A stretch of 64,000 nucleotides of DNA, taken from JACKAQ01 sp965227145 (lineage in GTDB: Bacteria; Calditrichota; Calditrichia; RBG-13-44-9; J075). Below the pieces are notes generated by a model. The model was not told where the DNA came from and ran no database searches. It was given only the letters and a program-made list of their open reading frames with translations. Location of the stretch: the NCBI GenBank assembly GCA_965227145.1, contig OZ245730.1:4216001-4280000 (forward strand). The letters run 5' to 3'. Shown in pieces: positions 1 through 7,503 of the stretch; position 1 is the first letter of the stretch; each line of letters begins with the position of its first letter. The position numbers were made by a program, and so were the translations under genes.

Positions 1-2
1 AT

Positions 3-287
3 CGCTGGCTGCTCGCCAACACCTATCCCGAACCGGATGTGGTGATTTTTCTGTGGGCACCCGCCGAAGTGCTGTTCGCCCGAAAAGGCGAAGCGTCGCT
101 GGAATATCTGACCGAGCTGATGCAAACATTTGACACCAAAGGCGCAACCCATCCGCAATTCATCAAAGTGGATGTTCGCCAATCCAAAGAGGCTGTTTTT
201 GCTGAAGTTAACGATCACTTGATTCGCTTTCACGAATCGCTGAAAACCGGTGAAATGTATTCGCCGCAACCCAAAGGGCAGGTGTGA
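3..287 (+). CDS. Thymidylate kinase-like P-loop protein, C-terminal fragment
   Basis: The reading frame is open at the left edge of the window and ends at a TGA at 285-287, so only about the last 94 residues are visible. They include PDVVIFLWAPAEVLFARKGE, which resembles the LID-side strand and helix of dTMP-kinase-like proteins (PDLVIYLDAPPEVLFARKG type). The P-loop would lie outside the window. Such kinase-like proteins are often found in exopolysaccharide or capsule clusters, and the next two genes (deacetylase, glycosyltransferase) fit that setting. The stop overlaps the following start (TGATG), suggesting translational coupling. Whether it really phosphorylates dTMP or another small molecule cannot be told from the fragment. 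Confidence 0.6.
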   Translation, partial: RWLLANTYPEPDVVIFLWAPAEVLFARKGEASLEYLTELMQTFDTKGATHPQFIKVDVRQSKEAVFAEVNDHLIRFHESLKTGEMYSPQPKGQV

Positions 288-1279
288 TGGGCGGTTTGCC
301 AATCCAATATTTGTCAGATATTTACGGATTTTCGTCGGAAAAACCGAATTTGCTGCGGGTGCTGACGTATCACCGCATCGGTCATCCGGATGAAACGCCG
401 CATCTGGAACCGCGCCAGATCAGCGCATCGACAGAAAATTTTGCCGCGCAGATGGCTTTTTTGCGCAAGAATTATCGCGTGCTTTCAATGCCGGAGGTGC
501 TCGAACATTTTGAAAACGGTCGGCAATTGCCCGATCGATCGGTGTTGATCACCTTCGACGACGCCTGTCTGGATGTGAAATCAAACGCCCATCCGATATT
601 GAAAAAACTGAACTTAACCGCGACAGTTTTTGTGCCGACGGCTTATCCGGATCACCCGGAGCGGGCATTTTGGTGGGATGATTTGTATCGCGCAGTGGTG
701 CTGACCGACCGCCGATCTTATCCCAATTCGCCGATCGGCTCGCTGTCGCTCGATTCGCTGGAAAATCGATTGCAGCATCTCAAAGCGTTGCAAAATTATG
801 TCAAAACGCTGTCGCACGATGAATTACTGGAAACCGTTTTGCGAATTGCCGGCGATCTCGGCAACAAACCAAAAGCGGTAAAAACGGTGCTGGATTGGGA
901 CGAGTTGCGCGAACTTGCCAGCGAAGGAGTGCTCAATTTTGGCGCGCACACCCGAACCCATCCGATTCTTACGCAGGCGACACTTTCGCAGGCGCACGAT
1001 GAAATCAGCGGATCGCTGTATGATTTGCGGCGGGAAATTCCCCAATCGCTGCCGGTTTTTGCTTATCCGAACGGCAATTGCTCACCGGAAATTCAGGAAA
1101 TGTTGCATGAGGAAGGTTGCAAACTGGCATTCACCACGGAAGACGGCATCAATAATTTGAACACGGCAAATCCGCTGCTGCTCCGGCGAATCAACATCAC
1201 CCGGCGTACTTCGCTAAAGCTGTTCCGGTTGCGGCTGCAACGCTGGTTTTCAGCAGTGGATGTGTATCGGCATCAATGA
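287..1279 (+). CDS. Polysaccharide deacetylase family protein (NodB domain)
   Basis: A 330-residue protein of the carbohydrate esterase 4 type. It probably removes N-acetyl groups from a surface polysaccharide. Visible NodB motifs are the metal-binding/catalytic LITFDDACLDV near residue 86, the histidine motif FGAHTRTHPIL near residue 220 and FAYPNG near residue 260. No signal peptide is seen, so it may act in the cytoplasm or on lipid-linked intermediates, or it may belong to the short-chain deacetylases that accompany glycosyltransferases. ATG at 287 overlaps the previous stop by one base; a GTG at 284 is a possible alternative start. It lies 13 bp upstream of a glycosyltransferase and is very likely co-transcribed with it. 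Confidence 0.85.
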   Translation: MGGLPIQYLSDIYGFSSEKPNLLRVLTYHRIGHPDETPHLEPRQISASTENFAAQMAFLRKNYRVLSMPEVLEHFENGRQLPDRSVLITFDDACLDVKSNAHPILKKLNLTATVFVPTAYPDHPERAFWWDDLYRAVVLTDRRSYPNSPIGSLSLDSLENRLQHLKALQNYVKTLSHDELLETVLRIAGDLGNKPKAVKTVLDWDELRELASEGVLNFGAHTRTHPILTQATLSQAHDEISGSLYDLRREIPQSLPVFAYPNGNCSPEIQEMLHEEGCKLAFTTEDGINNLNTANPLLLRRINITRRTSLKLFRLRLQRWFSAVDVYRHQ

Positions 1280-1292
1280 TAATGGATGACAA

Positions 1293-2570
1293 ATGGAATC
1301 AAAAATCTTGAATAGCACACAACCAACAGCAGCAACTCAGGAAATGGTGGACACCGTCGCCTACACAATGTCCCGATTTCCCAAACTCACCGAAACTTTT
1401 ATTTTGTATGAAATGATCGCGCTGGAAGAAGCCGGCGTGCGCGTTGAACTGTTTCCGCTGCTCAAAGAAAATCAGGATGTGCACCATCAGGAAGTGGCGA
1501 AATGGATGGAGCGCGCCCATTTTTACCCCTTCATTTCCGGGAAAATTATCGCTGCGAATTTGCGCTATCTTATAAAAAAACCAATTACTTATCTTCGCAC
1601 AATATTTGAAGTGCTATTCGGAACCATCAGCAGTTTGAACTTTTTTTTCGGGGCTTTGGGCGTGCTGCCCAAAGCGGTGTTGTTCGCGCAGGAAATGGAA
1701 AAATTGGGCGTTAAACATTTGCACTGCCATTTTTGCACGCACCCGGCAATCGCCGGGTTGATCGTTTTCCGACTCTCCGGCATCCCGTTTTCGTTCACAG
1801 CGCACGGCTCGGATTTGCATGTGGATCAAACCATGCTCGGCAAAAAAATTGCTGCCGCAAAACGGGCGGTGACGATCTCAAATTTCAACAAAGAGGTGAT
1901 GGTTTCTGCTTCCGGTGAATCGCTGCGCGACAAAATTGACGTGATCCACTGTGGTGTCGATCCCGACTTATTCCAATGCCACAACCGCAATCGCGAACCC
2001 GGCGCGCCGTTCCAGATTTTGTGCGTCGCATCGTACGAGGAAGTGAAAGGGCACAAATTTTTGGTCGATGCCTGCAAAATATTGAACGATCGCGGGGTGC
2101 CGTTCCGCTGCCATCTGGTCGGATACGGTCCGTTGCGGGCGCAGGTTGAGCAACAAATTGGCGATCTCGGCTTATCGGAATATTTCGAAATTCATGGCGG
2201 ATTGCCGCGCCACAAAGTATTGGAAATGCACGCGTTAGCCGACGTACTCATCCTGCCAAGCGTGCCCACAAAAAGCGGCAAAAAAGAAGGCATTCCGGTG
2301 GTGTTGATGGAAGGTATGTCCAGTTGCCTGCCGGTGGTTTCCTGCAACATTTCCGGCATCCCGGAGCTGGTGCAGGATGGCGTGAGCGGCATTTTGGTTG
2401 AACCGAAAAACGCCGCAGCCATCGCGGATGCGTTGCAACAACTGCACGAAAACCCGGAACTTCGCCAACAAATGGGCACCGCCGGTCGCGAGTTCGTTTG
2501 CCGCGAGTTCGATCTCAAAAAAAATGCCCGGAAATTGTTTGGCGTGTTCCGCAAAGAGATTCTCGTATAA
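1293..2570 (+). CDS. Glycosyltransferase family 4 protein
   Basis: A 425-residue GT-B fold enzyme expected to transfer a sugar from a nucleotide sugar to a growing surface polysaccharide. The N-terminal acceptor half carries SRFPKLTETFILYEM and HCHFCTHPAIAGLIVFRLSG, which is the pattern of the colanic-acid WcaL-like subgroup. The C-terminal half carries the donor-binding segment EGIPVVLMEGMSSCLPVVSC followed by GIPELVQDGVSGILV, typical of GT4 enzymes with the EX7E motif. It is the third gene of the cluster that starts outside the window. No terminator is obvious after it. Substrate and linkage cannot be predicted from sequence. Confidence 0.88.
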   Translation: MESKILNSTQPTAATQEMVDTVAYTMSRFPKLTETFILYEMIALEEAGVRVELFPLLKENQDVHHQEVAKWMERAHFYPFISGKIIAANLRYLIKKPITYLRTIFEVLFGTISSLNFFFGALGVLPKAVLFAQEMEKLGVKHLHCHFCTHPAIAGLIVFRLSGIPFSFTAHGSDLHVDQTMLGKKIAAAKRAVTISNFNKEVMVSASGESLRDKIDVIHCGVDPDLFQCHNRNREPGAPFQILCVASYEEVKGHKFLVDACKILNDRGVPFRCHLVGYGPLRAQVEQQIGDLGLSEYFEIHGGLPRHKVLEMHALADVLILPSVPTKSGKKEGIPVVLMEGMSSCLPVVSCNISGIPELVQDGVSGILVEPKNAAAIADALQQLHENPELRQQMGTAGREFVCREFDLKKNARKLFGVFRKEILV

Positions 2571-2740
2571 TTTAAATTTGGAATGAAAGAGCATTCCGGG
2601 CAGGAGCCTGGAACGAGATGGGGAAAAGGGTTGGCAATCGGTTGATTCCGCAACCGGAAAAGCCTGCAATACCTAACCTGTTCAAAAAAAAGCAGTGACT
2701 TTTTTTCGGGATGTTTTCGAATTAAATTTCCCGGAAAAAA
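2571..2740. other. Intergenic region with a degenerate palindrome
   Basis: No gene was recognised here. An imperfect inverted repeat, CATTCC...GGAACG at about 2592-2614, resembles the short dispersed palindromes seen elsewhere in the window. The rest of the stretch up to the clpP leader shows no ORF with coding character. Confidence 0.4.
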
Positions 2741-2768
2741 TTGACCACTTTACGCAAAATGTTACGTT
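2741..2768 (+). promoter_or_regulatory. Possible sigma70-type promoter of the clpP-like gene
   Basis: TTGACC at 2741-2746, a 16-nt spacer and TACGTT at 2763-2768. The -35 box is good and the -10 box is weak. It would give a leader of roughly 130 nt before the ATG at 2909. Sequence match only. Confidence 0.3.
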
Positions 2769-2908
2769 TTAAAACGGTTGTGTGACGCCGAAAAATGGAT
2801 TATTTTGTCGCTTGTTTTAAAGAGGGTTAAACCAACCGGCAGTATCGCCGATAGTTGAAAACGTTGCAAAACAATTGGATAAGCAAAAACTGAATAAAGG
2901 AGAACCTG

Positions 2909-3523
2909 ATGAACGAAGACTGGCTCGAATTGTCCCCCAAAGAAAAGGAAGAAAAAGAAGATAAAAAAGACGAGAAAAAACCTTACAGTGTCGATCAAAA
3001 ATTGATGGAAAGCCGCACGATTACGATTTATGGCGGCATCGACCAGAAACTGGCAAAAGATGTTTGCCAACGGTTGCTGGCGCTGGCTACGGAATCGGAC
3101 GAACCCATCAAATTGTATTTGCACTCGCAGGGTGGTCATGTGGAATCGGGCGATTCGATTTTTGATATGATCCGGTTTATCAAACCGGAAGTAAAAATTG
3201 TCGGAACAGGCTGGGTCGCCAGCGCGGGTGCGCTGATTTTCGCAGCTGCGGATAAAAAGAATCGCTTTTGTATGCCGAACACCCGATTTTTGCTGCACCA
3301 ACCGAGCGGTGGCGTGATGGGTCAGGCGACCGATATCGGTATCGAAGCGAGGGAAATTGTAAAAATGCGCCGCCGGTTGAATGAAATTTTTGCAGATGCC
3401 ACCGGTCAACCCATCGAGCAAATCGAAAAACAAACCGACCGCAACTTTTGGATGACCGCAGACGAAGCTGTTAAATATGGCTTGGTTACCAAAATTGTCA
3501 AGTCTGCGGATGAAGTGAAATAA
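2909..3523 (+). CDS. clpP: ClpP-family ATP-dependent protease subunit with Asn at the catalytic Asp position
   Basis: A 204-residue S14 family peptidase, expected to form the barrel protease that works with a Clp ATPase in the cytoplasm. A charged Lys/Glu-rich N-terminal extension (about residues 9-25) precedes the fold. The nucleophile Ser105 lies in GWVASAGALIFAA and His130 in RFLLHQPSGG. Their spacing (25) equals that of E. coli Ser97-His122. The residue 49 positions after the His, where E. coli has Asp171, is Asn179 (TDRNFWMTADEA). Asn at this place is known from Listeria ClpP1, which has low activity alone and works in hetero-oligomers. A good start is supported by AAAGGAGAA just upstream. 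It stands alone; no clpX is nearby. It may be a second, specialised ClpP. Confidence 0.9.
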   Translation: MNEDWLELSPKEKEEKEDKKDEKKPYSVDQKLMESRTITIYGGIDQKLAKDVCQRLLALATESDEPIKLYLHSQGGHVESGDSIFDMIRFIKPEVKIVGTGWVASAGALIFAAADKKNRFCMPNTRFLLHQPSGGVMGQATDIGIEAREIVKMRRRLNEIFADATGQPIEQIEKQTDRNFWMTADEAVKYGLVTKIVKSADEVK

Positions 3524-3544
3524 TTTTTTCTTTAGCTGAATATC

Positions 3545-3575
3545 AAAAAGCCGCGCCGTTTGGTGCGGCTTTTTT
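3545..3575 (+). terminator. Rho-independent terminator after clpP
   Basis: Stem AGCCGCGCC / GGTGCGGCT (one G-T pair) with a GTTT loop, preceded by A5 and followed by T6. It starts 22 bp after the clpP stop. Confidence 0.85.
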
Positions 3576-3686
3576 CGTTTTGCCCAATCCAAATTGACTT
3601 TGCTTTATTTGAGCTAAACGGTTATTTTTTCGTAATATTTGAAAATGAGATTCTCAGACAAATTTTGTGGAAAAAGTTTTAATATT

Positions 3687-3778
3687 GTCAGCCTGAGCCC
3701 TTCGGCAAGCTCTGAATAAACTGCGTCGAAGGCAGTAATTCGATGAAAAACAGATGCTTCGACTTCGCTCAGCATGAC
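3687..3778. repeat. MITE/REP-like intergenic repeat with inverted ends
   Basis: About 92 bp bounded by GTCAGCCTGAGC on the left and GCTCAGCATGAC on the right, which are imperfect inverted copies of each other. Inside are CCTTCGGCAAGCTC and ATGCTTCGACTTCGCTCAGC. Elements of this GCTTCGACTTCGCTCAGCA type are widespread non-coding repeats in environmental bacteria. Only one full copy lies in this window, so its multi-copy nature is inferred. Confidence 0.5.
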
Positions 3779-3829
3779 CAAATATTCATATTCAAGCTGT
3801 CTTCTTCAAAAATTGACAGAGAACGAAAA

Positions 3830-3881
3830 ATGAAAAGGATAGGTTATCAGAACACAATCTGCCATTGAATACATCACGCCG
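3830..3881 (+). other. Displaced N-terminus of the HipA-like kinase (frameshift)
   Basis: The conserved beginning of the HipA-like family (a segment of type IRTQSAIEYITPLREGG) is encoded from 3843 on, but that frame has TAG at 3840-3842 and no usual start before TTG 3882. An ATG at 3830 in the next frame reads MKRI and then leaves the frame. Removing one G of the GG at 3842-3843 would join them as MKRIVIRTQSAIEY. This is either a sequencing error or a real one-base insertion. Confidence 0.6.
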
Positions 3882-4625
3882 TTGCGTGAAGGCGGTTCGC
3901 TGCCGGCTGTTATCCGCGCGGATGACGGACAATCGTATGTCATGAAATTTACCGGCGCCGGTCAGGGTGTAAAGGCGCTCATCTCCGAAATTATTGCCGG
4001 AGAAATTGCCCGCGAGTTGGGTTTCAGGGTTCCGGAAACGGTATTTATTTCGCTCGATCCTGCTATCGGGCACACAGAACCGGACGCGGAAATTCAGGAT
4101 TTGCTGCACGCCAGCGCCGGGCTGAATCTGGGGTTCCAGTTTCTCAGCCATTCATCCAGTTTCAATTTGATGGTGCCGCCAAAACCGGATGCCAAATTTG
4201 CCTCGGACGTGGTCTGGTTCGATGCATTTGTGACGAATGTGGATCGCACGCCGCGCAATGTGAACATGCTCATCCACAACGGCGACATCTGGCTGATCGA
4301 TCACGGTGCAGCGCTGTATTTTCAGCACAATTGGCAGGATCACATCAAACAGAGCGAAACAGCGTTCCCGATGGTGAAAGATCATGTGTTGCTGCCGCTG
4401 GCATCGCAACTGGACAGCAGCGATGCCGCCATCAAACAGCGGTTGAACACCGGCGTTTTCGAAAAAATTGTTGCACTGATTCCCGATGAGTGGCTGGCAA
4501 CCGACGATAAACTTGATTCGCCGGAAGCGCATCGCCGGGCGTTTGTGGAATTTCTGACGCACCGGCTGGAACATTCGCATATTTTTGTGGAGGCGGCCAA
4601 CAGTGCCCGATCCAATCACATTTGA
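3882..4625 (+). CDS. HipA-like kinase domain protein (start disrupted)
   Basis: From the TTG at 3882 this gives 247 residues, but conserved family sequence continues upstream to 3843, so the listed start is provisional. The protein matches the short HipA-like kinase family: LREGGSLPAVIRADDG (N-lobe), YVMKFTGAGQGVKALISEII (ATP-lobe Lys and helix), TNVDRTPRNVNML (catalytic loop) and LIDHGAALYF (metal-binding DFG-like segment). Unlike true HipA it lacks the N-terminal subdomain and has no HipB antitoxin beside it. Its 3' end overlaps the DUF3037 gene by 23 bp, an arrangement in which the two are normally translated together. Possible role: protein or small-molecule phosphorylation; the target is unknown. 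If the frameshift is real, the gene is probably inactive. Confidence 0.75.
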   Translation: MREGGSLPAVIRADDGQSYVMKFTGAGQGVKALISEIIAGEIARELGFRVPETVFISLDPAIGHTEPDAEIQDLLHASAGLNLGFQFLSHSSSFNLMVPPKPDAKFASDVVWFDAFVTNVDRTPRNVNMLIHNGDIWLIDHGAALYFQHNWQDHIKQSETAFPMVKDHVLLPLASQLDSSDAAIKQRLNTGVFEKIVALIPDEWLATDDKLDSPEAHRRAFVEFLTHRLEHSHIFVEAANSARSNHI

Positions 4626-4989
4626 ATACGCGGTTGTGCGGCTCGTTCCCCGGGTTGAGCGGGAGGAATTTCTCAACGTCGGGGTGATCGTTTTTTGCAA
4701 ACGGGGCGATTTTCTCCGCGCCAAAATCGATGTGCAACCGGAACGGCTGCATGCTTTTGCGCCGGACGCGGATGCAACGATGATCCGCAACCAACTCGAC
4801 ACGCTCACAACGATTTGCGACGGCACAGCAGAATCCGGCTACTTTGCCAATTTGAGCAAATCCGAACGATTCAACTGGCTGGTTGCGCCGAGCAGCACAA
4901 TTATTCAGGCGTCCAAAGTGCACAGCGGCATCTGCAATCGCCCGCTGCCGGAAATTCTGGATGAACTGTTTTCGTTTTTTGTGAAATGA
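4603..4989 (+). CDS. DUF3037 family protein
   Basis: A 128-residue protein of the DUF3037 family, with the conserved opening FEYAVVRLVPRVEREEFLNV and GVIVFCKRGDFLRAKID. The function of the family is not known to me. GTG at 4603 was chosen because GGAGG lies at 4589-4593, nine bases upstream; an earlier in-frame GTG at 4585 has no such site. It overlaps the end of the HipA-like kinase gene. This pairing suggests that the two proteins act together, for instance as partner or substrate. After the stop there is a cluster of short palindromes and no further gene in this transcription unit. Confidence 0.8.
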   Translation: MPDPITFEYAVVRLVPRVEREEFLNVGVIVFCKRGDFLRAKIDVQPERLHAFAPDADATMIRNQLDTLTTICDGTAESGYFANLSKSERFNWLVAPSSTIIQASKVHSGICNRPLPEILDELFSFFVK

Positions 4990-5010
4990 CTTTTTTCCAT
5001 TTTACGGGGA

Positions 5011-5125
5011 GATTCCTGCCTTCGCAGGAATGACATTATAAATTTTCAATTAGCAGTCATTTCTGCGGATGCAGGAATGACAGTAAAACTGCAATTAGCG
5101 GTCATTCCTGCGGATGCAGGAATCT
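5011..5125. repeat. Three short palindromic repeats (GTCATTCCTGC...GCAGGAATGAC type)
   Basis: Three units lie at about 5011-5034, 5056-5081 and 5101-5125. Each consists of ATTCCTGC and GCAGGAAT arms around a 3-5 nt loop, in places extended by GTC/GAC. Related units occur at 13526-13553 and 21241-21286. They could form hairpins in transcripts from either strand. Confidence 0.65.
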
Positions 5126-5198
5126 CTTTCATTGAACGTGCAGCCTGATTTTGTATAATATCATCATCCATTCAAATCGAAATTTCAGGAATTCACCC

Positions 5199-6161
5199 AT
5201 GAATATATTCAGCCGTAATGTTTTATTTTTTCTGATGTTAGCCGGACTATTTTTCACTTCCGTTTTCGCCCAAAACGGTCGCGTTGTCGCAATCACCATC
5301 GATGATTTGCCGGTGGTTTCCCGCCATTTTAAAGATACCGAATCGTGGCAAACGGTAACATCCAAAATCATTGAACATTTGAAAGCGGAGCAAGTGCCGG
5401 GCATCGGATTTGTGAACGAAAACAAATTGTATCGCGATGACATGTTGGACGAACAACGGCTCAACCTGCTCCAACAATGGCTGGATAACGGGCTGGAATT
5501 GGGCAACCACACCTTTTCGCACCGCTCGCTGCACAACATTTCGGTCGAAGAATATACCGCAGATGTGTTGAAAGGCGAAACGCATCTCAAACCGATGATC
5601 GAAAAAAACGGCGGTAAACTCGAATTTTTCCGCCATCCGTATTTGCAAACCGGACGGACGCTGGAAATAAAAGCGCAGCTCGATTCGTTTTTGACGGCGC
5701 ACAACTATCGTATCGCGCCGGTTTCAATGGACAATTCGGAATGGGTGTACGCTTTCGCTTACGACCGCGCCGACAGCCAAAGTGATACGGAAATGATGCA
5801 ACGCATCGGCGATGCATATCTCGAATACATGACCGCGGTTTTTGCCTATTTTGAGCAGCAATCCGTTGCGCTGCTCGGTTACGAATTGAAGCAAATTTTG
5901 TTGCTTCACGCCAACCGGCTCAATGCAGATTATCTCGGTAAACTATTGAAAATATTGAAGAAACGTGGCTACAAATTTATCTCGCTAAACGATGCGTTGA
6001 GCGATCCCGCCTATCAAAAAAAGGATACATTTACCGGCAATTCCGGGATAACCTGGCTGCACCGCTGGGCGTTGGGCGAAGGCAAAAGAGGCGATTTTTT
6101 CAAAGGTGAGCCGGAAGTGACGGATTTTGTGCAAGCCTATTTTGACCAACATATCCGATAA
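5199..6161 (+). CDS. Exported polysaccharide deacetylase
   Basis: A 320-residue secreted CE4-type deacetylase, distinct from the short one at 287. The N-terminus from ATG 5199 is a clear signal peptide (NVLFFLMLAGLFFTSVFAQ), followed directly by the NodB domain. Motifs are VVAITIDDLPVVSR near residue 30, LGNHTFSHRSLHNIS near residue 105 and FFRHPYLQTGRT near residue 145. These supply the metal-binding Asp and two His residues and the catalytic loop. ATG 5199 is preferred over an upstream ATG at 5151 because CAGGA lies just upstream and the signal peptide starts there. It is followed after 15 bp by kynureninase; co-transcription is possible but a functional link is not obvious. Probable target: peptidoglycan or an acetylated glycan. 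Confidence 0.85.
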   Translation: MNIFSRNVLFFLMLAGLFFTSVFAQNGRVVAITIDDLPVVSRHFKDTESWQTVTSKIIEHLKAEQVPGIGFVNENKLYRDDMLDEQRLNLLQQWLDNGLELGNHTFSHRSLHNISVEEYTADVLKGETHLKPMIEKNGGKLEFFRHPYLQTGRTLEIKAQLDSFLTAHNYRIAPVSMDNSEWVYAFAYDRADSQSDTEMMQRIGDAYLEYMTAVFAYFEQQSVALLGYELKQILLLHANRLNADYLGKLLKILKKRGYKFISLNDALSDPAYQKKDTFTGNSGITWLHRWALGEGKRGDFFKGEPEVTDFVQAYFDQHIR

Positions 6162-6176
6162 AAGTGAGCAACCAAC

Positions 6177-7442
6177 ATGACATTTCACGCGACAAAAGCA
6201 TTTGCCCGATCGCTGGACGCCGGCGATCCACTGCGGGATTTCCGCAACAAATTCCATCTCCCGTTGCAAAAAAACGGTGAGCCGCACATTTATTTTTGCG
6301 GCAATTCGCTCGGTTTGCAGCCCAAATCCGTGCGCAAATATGTGGAGCAGGAGCTCGCAGATTGGGAAAATTTGGGGGTGGAAGGTCATTTTCACGCCAA
6401 AAATCCGTGGTTGTCTTATCACAGCTATTTGACGGATGCAACAACCCGGCTGGTCGGCGCGCTGCCGCACGAAGTGGTTGGGATGAACAGCCTCACCGTC
6501 AATTTGCATTTGCTGATGGTTTCATTTTTTAAACCGCTGCCGCATCGATTCAAAATTCTCATCGAGGCGAACGCGTTTCCGTCCGATCAGTATGTGGTGC
6601 AATCGCAGCTCAAATTTCATCAAATTGATCCGGCGGAAGGCTTGCTGACCCTGCCGCTTCGCCACGACGAATCGACCCACCAAACCGATGATATTTTGCA
6701 ATTTCTGGAATCATACGGCGAAGAAATCGCCCTCGTTTTGCTCGGGGGCGTCAATTATTATTCCGGACAGGCGTTCGATATCGCCAAAATAACGGCGGCG
6801 GCGCGATCGCACGGCTGCATTGTCGGGTGGGATTTGGCGCATGCGGCGGGCAATTTACCGTTGAAGTTGCACGATTGGGGCGTAGATTTTGCGGCGTGGT
6901 GCTCGTATAAATACCTCAATTCCGGTCCCGGCGGGATTTCCGGCGTTTTTGTGCACGACAGGCATGCCGAAAATTTCCGGCTACAGCGATTTGCCGGCTG
7001 GTGGGGAAACGATCAGGAAACCCGTTTTTTGATGAAACCGCGATTTCAACCGACGGTGGGCGCGGAGGGTTGGCAACTGAGCAATCCGCCGATTTTACCG
7101 CTGGCGGCACTGCGCGCATCGCTGGAAATTTTTGACGACGCCGGGATGGATCGCCTTCGCCAAAAAAGCGAATTGCTGACGGCGTATCTGCAATTTTTGC
7201 TCGACGACATCCGCAATGAGCGACTGCAAATAATCACGCCACGCGACCCGGAACAGCGCGGCTGCCAGCTGTCGATTGTGTTGCGGGAAAACGGCAAACA
7301 GGCATTCGAGGCGCTCAGCAACGCCGGCGTCATTTGTGATTGGCGGGAGCCGGATGTCATCCGCGTCGCGCCGGTGCCGCTGTATAATTCATTTGAAGAG
7401 GTGTTCCGTTTTTACGAAATTTTGCGGGATTATTTGAAATAA
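6177..7442 (+). CDS. kynU: Kynureninase
   Basis: A 421-residue PLP enzyme that cleaves kynurenine or 3-hydroxykynurenine to (3-hydroxy)anthranilate and alanine. Family marks are IYFCGNSLGLQPKSVRKYV near residue 40, the Asp/His-containing VGWDLAHAAGNLPL near residue 220 and the PLP lysine Lys245 in WCSYKYLNSGPGG. The C-terminal SNAGVICDWREPDVIRVAP is also typical, and the length is normal for the family. It is followed after 61 bp by kynurenine 3-monooxygenase, so the pair converts L-kynurenine to 3-hydroxyanthranilate. In Bacteroidota-type bacteria this route leads to quinolinate and NAD or is used for tryptophan breakdown. Tryptophan 2,3-dioxygenase and 3-hydroxyanthranilate dioxygenase are not in the window. 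Confidence 0.95.
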   Translation: MTFHATKAFARSLDAGDPLRDFRNKFHLPLQKNGEPHIYFCGNSLGLQPKSVRKYVEQELADWENLGVEGHFHAKNPWLSYHSYLTDATTRLVGALPHEVVGMNSLTVNLHLLMVSFFKPLPHRFKILIEANAFPSDQYVVQSQLKFHQIDPAEGLLTLPLRHDESTHQTDDILQFLESYGEEIALVLLGGVNYYSGQAFDIAKITAAARSHGCIVGWDLAHAAGNLPLKLHDWGVDFAAWCSYKYLNSGPGGISGVFVHDRHAENFRLQRFAGWWGNDQETRFLMKPRFQPTVGAEGWQLSNPPILPLAALRASLEIFDDAGMDRLRQKSELLTAYLQFLLDDIRNERLQIITPRDPEQRGCQLSIVLRENGKQAFEALSNAGVICDWREPDVIRVAPVPLYNSFEEVFRFYEILRDYLK

Positions 7443-7503
7443 ACAATGATGCAAAATAAAAAATCGATTGGATATCGCTTCGGGAAAAATGGGAGATAAA
7501 TAT

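Noticed and set aside
2762..3592. A 276-codon minus-strand frame over the clpP gene
   Set aside because: Shadow of clpP; it also runs through the clpP terminator.
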